Shown here: positions 58,886-64,000 of the stretch, piece by piece
How positions within the stretch are numbered: the first letter of the stretch is position 1
Layout of the letters: every line of letters begins with the position of its first letter
DNA from: Paenibacillus tyrphae
Lineage (GTDB): Bacteria; Bacillota; Bacilli; Paenibacillales; NBRC-103111
Direction: 5' to 3'
Assembly (NCBI RefSeq): GCF_000722545.1
Contig: NZ_JNVM01000005.1
Location: 237,583 to 301,582, forward strand
DNA: 64,000 bases
The notes under the pieces: model-generated
The model's input: only the letters and a program-made list of their open reading frames with translations
Databases searched by the model: none
What the model was told of the DNA's origin: nothing
Position numbers and translations under genes: made by a program

Positions 58886-59826
58886 AACTGATACGTTACC
58901 GCCTGCACTTTCGTTCGGGATTAGTAACTCCGCTGCACAGCGATACGCTGATGGGAACATTAGCGTGGGCAATATTGCAGCATTACGGGGAGGGTGAACT
59001 GAGCCGGTGGATACAACAGTGTGAAGAGCAGCCGCCTTTTGTTATTTCCAACGGCTTTCCCGGAGATTTGCTGCCGAAATTAATTATGCCTTCGCCTGTT
59101 GGTGCATATGGGATGAATAGCAAACAAGACATGATTCGCGAAATGAAGTTAAACAAACAGCGAAAGGATCGCAAATGGCTGACAATAAATGAATTTGACG
59201 CGATGAGAAGCGGTCGCTCCGTTATTTGGGAGGAGGCGGGGAATCCAACCATCTCCCGTATGGAGCAGCATGTTATTATTGATCGGTCTACGGGAACGAG
59301 TCTGGAGCGAAACGGGCTCTTCGACACCGAGGTGGAATACGCTCAAGTGTATTCTTTGTACGTACGATTTTTGGATTCGTCGTATCAGAAACGATTCGAA
59401 GAGCTTCTGACGGGAGTCGGGCAAATCGGCTTCGGTGCGAAGAAGAGCAGTGGTAAAGGAGTTTTTAGGCTGGAGCGAATTGACGAGAACCTTGCTGATC
59501 TGGATGCCTGTGAGGATAGCAATGGTTATGCAGTTTTATCCTGCTGCGTGCCTTCCCGGCATGATTCGGTGAGAGGATTTTACAAGGTTGCTACGAAATA
59601 CGGGAAGGTCGGGGAAAACGTCCCTGGTGGTCGGCATCCGTTTAAACGTCCGTTAATCATGGTCCAACCGGGATCTTGTTTTTACTCGCCAAGCTTGCCC
59701 CCTTACTTCGGTACGGTGGTGAGAAATGTTTCACCAGAAAATCCAAAGATCGTGCAGCTTTGCTTTGGTCTGACCGTTCCTGTGAAGCTTCCGAAGTTAG
59801 ACGGAGACCAACCTGAAGAAGCTTAA
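58882..59826 (+). CDS. csm4: Csm4 subunit of the type III-A complex; last codons come from a cas2 relic
   Basis: 314 residues, ATGA overlap with csm3. KLIRYRLHFRSGLVTPLHSDTLMGTLAWAILQHYGE is the Csm4 start (5'-handle binding RAMP), and GVGQIGFGAKKSSGKGVFRLE its Gly-rich loop. The family end ...LCFGLTVPVKLP is reached near residue 305; the final KLDGDQPEEA is encoded by DNA matching an internal part of cas2 (14762 onward) in another frame. Thus the csm4 3' end is joined to a cas2-leader-array fragment. A csm5 gene, expected next, is missing. Confidence 0.92.
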   Translation: MKLIRYRLHFRSGLVTPLHSDTLMGTLAWAILQHYGEGELSRWIQQCEEQPPFVISNGFPGDLLPKLIMPSPVGAYGMNSKQDMIREMKLNKQRKDRKWLTINEFDAMRSGRSVIWEEAGNPTISRMEQHVIIDRSTGTSLERNGLFDTEVEYAQVYSLYVRFLDSSYQKRFEELLTGVGQIGFGAKKSSGKGVFRLERIDENLADLDACEDSNGYAVLSCCVPSRHDSVRGFYKVATKYGKVGENVPGGRHPFKRPLIMVQPGSCFYSPSLPPYFGTVVRNVSPENPKIVQLCFGLTVPVKLPKLDGDQPEEA

Positions 59827-59952
59827 AGCGGAACTGAATAGTATAATCGAAGACGATGACGATTCGGTTATTTTATATACCTGGCGGACCCAGAAGTACT
59901 CGGATCGGGAGTCATGGGGTTGGAAAAATGTGGACAAAGCCTTATAATTTAA
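59801..59952 (+). pseudogene. cas2 3' fragment carried with array 8
   Basis: ACGGAGAC.AACCTGAAGAAGCT through GGTTGGAAAAA to TATAATTTAA follows cas2 14762-14914 with about a dozen substitutions and a one-base deletion at GGGAGTCATG (GGGAGATCATG in cas2). The first half of cas2 is absent. It shows that array 8 was copied from the cas2-array 2 region. Confidence 0.92.
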
Positions 59953-60110
59953 CTGTGCATTGTGCATGTTGTCGTCGACCCCCAATGCTGCAAAAAAGCC
60001 CGGGGATCGACGACAACGATAGCTGCACAGCGGAAGGGTTTGTAGCGTTAGCTGTGGGAGAGATGAAATTATGGGATATGTGGAAATGGCGTAGTGGCGG
60101 ATTTTTGTGG
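59920..60110 (+). promoter_or_regulatory. Leader of CRISPR array 8
   Basis: TTGGAA 59920-59925, 17 nt, TATAAT 59943-59948; stem-loop 59971-60014; 96 nt to the first repeat. Its spacer region is longer between -10 and stem-loop (GTGCATTGTGCATGTT) than in array 2. Confidence 0.9.
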
Positions 60111-60338
60111 GTTTTGAACGTACCTATGAGGAATTGAAACTAGGAGGCACACTATGGCATTCAACGACCTGTACAAGTTTTGAACGTACCTATGAGGAAT
60201 TGAAACCCGTAGCCGCCAAACCCTGTCCCGGGTCCGCCATCTCGTTTTGAACGTACCTATGAGGAATTGAAACGACGATACAAGAGTTTGACCTTTTACG
60301 ACTCTTTCGTTTTGAACGTACCTATGAGGAGTATAAAC
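60111..60338 (+). CRISPR. CRISPR array 8 (4 repeats), copy of the array 2 region with other spacers
   Basis: Repeats at 60111, 60177, 60244 and the degenerate terminal unit 60309-60338 (GAGTATAAAC end, as in array 2). The trailer to about 60433 resembles that of array 2. Spacer 1 (60141-60176) contains AGGAGG, six nt, ATG and codons for MAFNDLY, so it covers a gene start. Confidence 0.97.
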
Positions 60339-60437
60339 CTTGTAATATAATAATCTGTAAAGCCTTGCTGCATAAGGGGCTTTAATGAGGGGGGAAACTG
60401 TCCCGTTTTCGTTCTAGGGACGAATTGGGGACGGACT

Positions 60438-60850
60438 CTATATAGAAGAAGGGCGGCGTTCAAACCTATCAAATTTAGAGGTTGCCCGTTCTTCCATTGT
60501 TTTTGTGACGTGGCTGTATGTCGTAATCAAGGTGCGCTCATCTGAGTGCCCTAAGCGTTCGGCTACAGCACTCTTTCATGTACCAAGCTCTCAAGCGCCA
60601 CAACCTCTCCGCGTCGAAACGCACCGGAAAATGTCCCCAAGATCATGATTCGCCAAACTACAGGCCGTCGATATAGCGCATCAACGATCGCAGTTATTTC
60701 AGCTTCGTTGTAAACTTCGATCTTCGTCTTTGATTTCTTTGGCCAGCGTAGGCCGTCGCACGAATTCGTATTGATTAAATTCCATTCCTTTGCACGGCAG
60801 AAGACGTTTCGCAATACCCGAAGAATGTACCTAAAAGTTGAATCACATCA
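60438..60850 (-). pseudogene. Tyrosine integrase remnant
   Basis: Two pieces of a phage-type integrase on the minus strand: FRYILRVLRNVFCRAKEWNLINTNSCDGLRWPKKSKTKIEVYNEAEITAIVDAL...ILGTFSGAFRRGEVVAL (middle, including the catalytic Arg of RRGE) and, in another frame, SAVAERLGHSDERTLITTYSHVTKTMEERA (C-terminus with the H-x-x-Tyr region). The part between is deleted and the N-terminus is missing. The GGGGACGAATTGGGG motif lies just past its end. Confidence 0.88.
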
Positions 60851-60896
60851 TATCTGAATATGGACTTGAAAAATATGGTACGGAGACACAGGAACC

Positions 60897-61095
60897 AATG
60901 CTTGATGCGAGGGTAACAAATACAGTTATCGATACTTGGATGAGTCTGGCATGGAAGGAGCTGGACGTAAAACGGCAGAAGGCAGTACAGGCTGGAGACG
61001 GCACCGCGGCCGCAGCGTATGAGGAGCAGGCCGATTACATTCATTGGCTGGCGAATGAGCTACGGAAGGCATCCGGGCAACAAATTGAAGTTTAA
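60897..61095 (+). CDS. Small hypothetical protein (65 aa)
   Basis: ATG 60897 with CAGGAACC upstream (a TTG at 60838 would lie in the integrase relic). Product MLDARVTNTVIDTWMSLAW, KELDVKRQKAVQAGDGTAAAAYEEQADYIHWLANELRKASG: two amphipathic helices, probably soluble. A strong terminator follows. I do not recognise it; it could be a small phage- or element-derived gene. Confidence 0.6.
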
Positions 61096-61102
61096 TAAAA
61101 CG

Positions 61103-61142
61103 GCGTGCATCCCTTCATAAAAGGCTGCACGCTGTTTTTTTA
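61103..61142 (+). terminator. Terminator after the 65-codon gene
   Basis: GCGTGCA and TGCACGC (with CCTT/AAGG inside) followed by TGTTTTTTT. Confidence 0.85.
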
Positions 61143-61302
61143 AGGACGTTGATTGCCAGGATCGCGAACCAAAGATCGGCCCTTGCCGCGTAGATGCGAA
61201 CAAGAGCCATTTTTTGCATTGTTCCACGAAATCAAAATTGCCGCTCGGGGCTAAAATTGGAACTTCGTTAATTCGTTGTGGTTACAGGGGCGACCGCCAA
61301 CA

Positions 61303-61512
61303 TTACATTTTCCCTTGGATTATCCACTTTCTTATGGTGGCAACTCCCAGAATGATTACCCCTAATAGCAAAAATGAAAAAATGAGGTACATAATTCTTA
61401 CACCTTGGAGCTCTTCCCATTTTATGAATGTGAATATAAAAAGAGCGATATCTAATAAGGTCAAAAATATTTGTGGAATAATCCAAGCCCAACGTAACTT
61501 ACTGTTCTTTAT
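61303..61512 (-). CDS. Two-span membrane protein (69 aa), possible immunity partner
   Basis: Open frame beginning at an ATA codon (61510-61512) with AAAGGAGG seven nt upstream; no ATG/GTG/TTG is near the site, so a rare ATA start is the best reading (a TTG 16 codons later would cut the first span). Segments WIIPQIFLTLLDIALFIFTFI and MYLIFSFLLLGVIILGVATI are two membrane helices joined by KWEELQGVRI; the end is basic (RKWIIQGKM). It follows the secreted-protein gene on the same strand after 63 nt, the layout of bacteriocin-immunity pairs. Function is inference. Confidence 0.6.
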   Translation of the reverse strand: MKNSKLRWAWIIPQIFLTLLDIALFIFTFIKWEELQGVRIMYLIFSFLLLGVIILGVATIRKWIIQGKM

Positions 61513-61543
61513 GTTGATCCCTCCTTTTCTAAAAAGAAGAGTA

Positions 61544-61566
61544 AGCGCGTCGAGTTGACGCGCTTA
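61544..61566 (-). terminator. Hairpin between secreted protein and membrane partner
   Basis: AGCGCGTC-GAGTT-GACGCGCT. On the minus strand a mixed pyrimidine run TTACTCTTCTTTTT follows, so it may act as a partial terminator lowering expression of the downstream gene. Confidence 0.6.
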
Positions 61567-61575
61567 TTAATTATT

Positions 61576-62667
61576 TTAAAATCCATTAACGACGCTGAAT
61601 GTGGTATTTTCCCAGTATGCCCCACCGTTGAAATTCATCACTCTTGCATTTTCGCAGTATTGTGCTGCCACTCTACTCAAATCCAATCGAGAAACAGTTG
61701 CATAAACTGTGGAAGTTATTCCAGCAAATGTAGACAGCGCGCCGCCATAATATAGTGTTATTGTAACCCAACCTGCTGGTCCTGTACCATAGCCAGCAAC
61801 AATTGTAATAAGTCCCATAATTGCCGATCCCCAACCAACTACTTCTGGCCATACCGGTGCTTCCATGTATTGATTAATGTAAGTATCGTAACCATTAATG
61901 CTAGTCTTAAATTGAGTCATAGAATTTGCATTTTTAGAACTTCCATAAGTGGAACCTTCATATCTTAAGTACATATGACCTTGTGCGCCTAGTGTTTGTA
62001 CACGGAACCATCCTGTACTTGTATTATGATTATAATAATTATCATATGCTCCGGCCATTTCAATAGAAGCGGCGGTACTCAGCGCAGCAAATGCTTTTTT
62101 TGCTTCAGGATCATTTTTTAATTTTTCAAGATCAGCCTTCTTCAAACCCTGTGCTTTCTGTGGAGCAGCCTCGGGGAGTTTAGCTACATAACCTTCAATT
62201 TCCTTCTTAATTTTAGTTTTTTCATCATTCGACAAGTTTACTTGGACGAATTTTTCTGTTTTCTTTGCGGTAAGCCCTACCTTTTGTTGGACATGTGGAG
62301 TATTTGAAGTTTCTGATTGTTTAATAAATGTAGCTTCTCCTGAATCCCAATTATTATAGTATTCCTCGTGTTTGATAACAGAGTTCTTGAAGGAATTGTT
62401 TTGGTCAAAATGGTCCTCAACAACACTTATCTTCGTTTTGATTTCTCCGCCCACATCAGTAATTTCAGTTATTGCATTGACGTTTTTGTATCCTATAGGA
62501 ACATACAATCCTTCAGCATTTTTAGTATCCGATAAAGTTTCAATGCTGTAAGATTCAACGGTAATTTTAGTGTTATCAACGGGTTCGGCATTAACTGCGG
62601 GGACTACGACTGAGACACAGATCATTGTAGCTGTTAAAATAAAGCTTAGAGTCTTTTTAAATACCAT
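61576..62667 (-). CDS. Secreted protein with C-terminal hydrophobic region, bacteriocin-like
   Basis: 363 residues from ATG 62667 with GGAGGCG upstream; the frame extends to 62745 without a site. VFKKTLSFILTATMICVSVVVPAVNA is a signal peptide. Middle part charged and helical (KKTEKFVQVNLSNDEKTKIKKEIEGYVAKLPEAAPQKAQGLKKADLEKLKNDPEAKKAF). The last 150 residues begin EMAGAYDNYYNHNTSTGWFRVQTLG and contain two hydrophobic stretches (VVGWGSAIMGLITIVAGYG, WVTITLYYGGALSTFAGITST). This resembles large secreted antimicrobial proteins (geobacillin 26-like), an inference from layout and the small membrane protein encoded next to it. Confidence 0.65.
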   Translation of the reverse strand: MVFKKTLSFILTATMICVSVVVPAVNAEPVDNTKITVESYSIETLSDTKNAEGLYVPIGYKNVNAITEITDVGGEIKTKISVVEDHFDQNNSFKNSVIKHEEYYNNWDSGEATFIKQSETSNTPHVQQKVGLTAKKTEKFVQVNLSNDEKTKIKKEIEGYVAKLPEAAPQKAQGLKKADLEKLKNDPEAKKAFAALSTAASIEMAGAYDNYYNHNTSTGWFRVQTLGAQGHMYLRYEGSTYGSSKNANSMTQFKTSINGYDTYINQYMEAPVWPEVVGWGSAIMGLITIVAGYGTGPAGWVTITLYYGGALSTFAGITSTVYATVSRLDLSRVAAQYCENARVMNFNGGAYWENTTFSVVNGF

Positions 62668-63078
62668 TGATAACGCCTCCGATAGATTAAGATTAATTTG
62701 CTGAAAATGAGTCTTTTGCGAATACACCTGAAGGAGCTGTTCCAATGTAACTCATGGTGAAAATTTTTTTGATAGCAATATTCGTACTTACTTTTATGGG
62801 GTTATTGCATCCCTCCGCCTCCCAACTTTGATCAATATTTCAATATATTGGTGTTTAAAGCATATTAACGTAAGTTGGGTTAAAAAGGTTGCACAGGAAA
62901 AAAATATTTTTTTAAAATAATGCTATTGTCCCATGTTGTTCACCCTATAAAAAAACAACCGCTCGCGTAAAAGCTTCTCGATGCGCTCACTACTATATAT
63001 ATCCATACTAAGATCTAAAATTACACATATCTCAGCTGCACCCTTAATCCGGCCACATCCCTCCAAATTGAGTGTTTT
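62668..63078. other. Intergenic region before Rap-like gene 3 cassette
   Basis: AT-rich; should hold the promoter of the minus-strand secreted-protein gene. A short minus-strand frame at 62923-63132 has no ribosome site. Nothing else seen. Confidence 0.4.
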
Positions 63079-63390
63079 TGAACAATGGTCGGCCGACTGG
63101 ATCGTTCTTCTATAAAATACCACGTATTCCAATATAATTCACATGGGACAAAACTACTTTTTTATGAGCATTTAGTAGTACCAAAAAAGGCGATATTGCT
63201 AGGATTTGTCCAGAATATCGTGTAAAAATATGTATTTATTTGTTGGTAAATGTCATAATTCGTTGTTTTACTCTCGTTTTTTACTGTTTTTTGCTGATAA
63301 TCGGTTAATCTCCTCTAAATGTTCTATATTGCCATCGAAAACTACCAGATGTAATATTATGGTATCTATTGAAGGGAGTGTTTGGGGCAA
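63079..63390 (+). repeat. Conserved 312-nt upstream region of Rap-like gene 3 (copy of 17414-17724)
   Basis: Same elements and length as the region before the gene at 17725, starting TGAACAATGGTCGGCCGAC. Confidence 0.75.
63329..63357 (+). promoter_or_regulatory. Promoter of Rap-like gene 3
   Basis: TTGCCA (63329-63334), 17 nt, TAATAT (63352-63357); compare 17663-17691. Confidence 0.7.
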
Positions 63391-64000
63391 ATGACAAATC
63401 TAGGGTTTGGGGCAGAAATGAAAGATCAATTCTATGCTGTAGCAGAGCAACTTTTCAAAGAGGAAAAGAAGGCAGAAGCAGCGCCCTTGTATCGTATTAT
63501 CACTGACCGGACAGATCATAACGATCAAACGTTTCTCCTGTGTCAATTCCGGCTGTTTCAATGCCTCGTTGGAATTAGCACGGAAGAAAATAAGGAAGCG
63601 CTAGAGCGCTTTGAGCCGTTCTATAGCCGCCTGTCAGAAGAAACGCGACTTGATGCTTTGTTACTGCTGGCGAATGTCTGCTATTCACTTGGTGACTGGA
63701 AAAGAGTTGAGCGTTATGGGGACGAATTGTATGCATGTGCTATTTTTGTTTATGACCGATTAAAAAAAGAAAAATTTGTTAAAAACCTACATACTGATCG
63801 GCATTTAGTGGTATATTATGGTCATGGGCTGAGGATCAAAGGGTTTGTTCTTACCATGCAAGGGCAATATGAAGAAGCGAAAAAATGCGTGGCCGAGTAT
63901 TCAGACCTTGGATGGTTCGAGTGCCTGGATGACATGGGGAAAAAGGAGGTTGAGAAGTTTCGAACTTGGGGCAAGGCTAATATGTACAATCTCGAATTAA
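63391..64000 (+). CDS. TPR-repeat regulator, Rap/RRNPP-like, copy 3 (partial, runs off the window)
   Basis: 203 codons are visible. MTNLGFGAEMKDQFYAVAEQLF, FLLCQFRLFQCLVGIS, LDALLLLANVCYSLGDWKRVERYGDEL, LVVYYGHGLRIKGFVLTMQGQYEEAKKCVAEYSDLGWFE, EVEKFRTWGKANM: about two thirds identical to the product of 17725 by eye, with the same spacing. ATG 63391 with GAAGGGAG upstream. A Phr-like gene is predicted just beyond the window edge. Intact as far as it can be seen. Confidence 0.8.
   Translation, partial: MTNLGFGAEMKDQFYAVAEQLFKEEKKAEAAPLYRIITDRTDHNDQTFLLCQFRLFQCLVGISTEENKEALERFEPFYSRLSEETRLDALLLLANVCYSLGDWKRVERYGDELYACAIFVYDRLKKEKFVKNLHTDRHLVVYYGHGLRIKGFVLTMQGQYEEAKKCVAEYSDLGWFECLDDMGKKEVEKFRTWGKANMYNLEL

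Noticed and set aside
62923..63132. 69-codon minus-strand frame before Rap-like gene 3
   Set aside because: No ribosome site; it overlaps the conserved upstream block and the corresponding region at 17414 does not keep the frame.
1..64000. Class 2 effectors (Cas9, Cas12, Cas13), tracrRNA, complete insertion sequences, rRNA or tRNA genes
   Set aside because: None found: no large RuvC/HNH or HEPN effector frame beyond the Csm6-like one, no transposase signature, no cloverleaf recognised by eye. Weak tRNA-like folds cannot be excluded without a program.

Overview
This 64 kb window looks like chromosomal DNA from a spore-forming Bacillota of the Paenibacillaceae type. That assignment is inference. 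It rests on a PpaC C-terminus close to the Bacillus form, strong AGGAGG ribosome sites with frequent TTG/GTG starts, an S-layer homology protein, a broken Spo0E-like gene and Rap/Phr-like signalling cassettes. No rRNA, tRNA or intact transposase gene was recognised.

The dominant content is an unusually dispersed CRISPR-Cas complex. A complete type I-B operon (cas6-cas8b-cas7-cas5-cas3-cas4-cas1-cas2) lies at 5.96-14.9 kb. A type III-A module (cas6, a CARF-HEPN csm6-like gene, cas10, csm2, csm3, csm4) lies at 53.0-59.8 kb. It has no csm5, and its Cas10 has no visible HD nuclease motif but keeps GGDD. Eight leader-bearing arrays (about 4.5, 15.1, 21.2, 28.1, 36.5, 45.6, 52.5 and 60.1 kb), one fossil mini-array (47.9 kb) and one lone leader-plus-repeat (3.6 kb) use the same 30-nt repeat family. 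Each leader has a TTGGAA-N17-TATAAT promoter, a 44-nt stem-loop just downstream, and 97-100 nt from the stem-loop to the first repeat. Array 8 carries a broken copy of the 3' end of cas2. Array 7 carries a broken copy of the 3' end of the peptide-transporter ATPase gene that precedes array 6. The arrays therefore appear to have spread by segmental duplication.

Between array 1 and cas6 sits a candidate CRISPR-controlled toxin-antitoxin module. A 33-codon membrane-peptide gene (holin-like toxin type) on the minus strand faces a plus-strand promoter, which reads into two degenerate CRISPR repeats flanking a short pseudo-spacer. This resembles the CreTA guard modules known from type I-B loci.

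Ordinary genes fill the spaces between arrays. 0-4.4 kb: pyrophosphatase end, lipoprotein, cell-wall amidase, amidase-like secreted protein and a small XRE regulator. 16-20.7 kb: SLH protein, secreted protein, a TPR (Rap-like) regulator with a Phr-like peptide gene, an ATPase, and a TetR/DUF3995 pair. 22-27.7 kb: a 1685-residue DUF4132 protein with a small partner. 29-36.3 kb: NRDE protein, ECF41-type sigma factor with its probable target (a carboxymuconolactone decarboxylase-like gene), azoreductase, two secreted proteins, a CGNR zinc-finger protein and an arginase-family enzyme. 37-45.3 kb: DUF402 protein and a peptide-type ABC transporter whose binding protein appears circularly permuted. 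46-52 kb: a second, truncated Rap-like gene with an intact Phr-like gene, secreted protein, broken spo0E and hicB, XRE regulator, esterase, flavin monooxygenase, beta-hydroxyacid dehydrogenase-like enzyme and a TetR regulator. 60.4-64 kb: an integrase relic, a secreted protein with a small membrane partner (bacteriocin/immunity-like), and the start of a third Rap-like gene.
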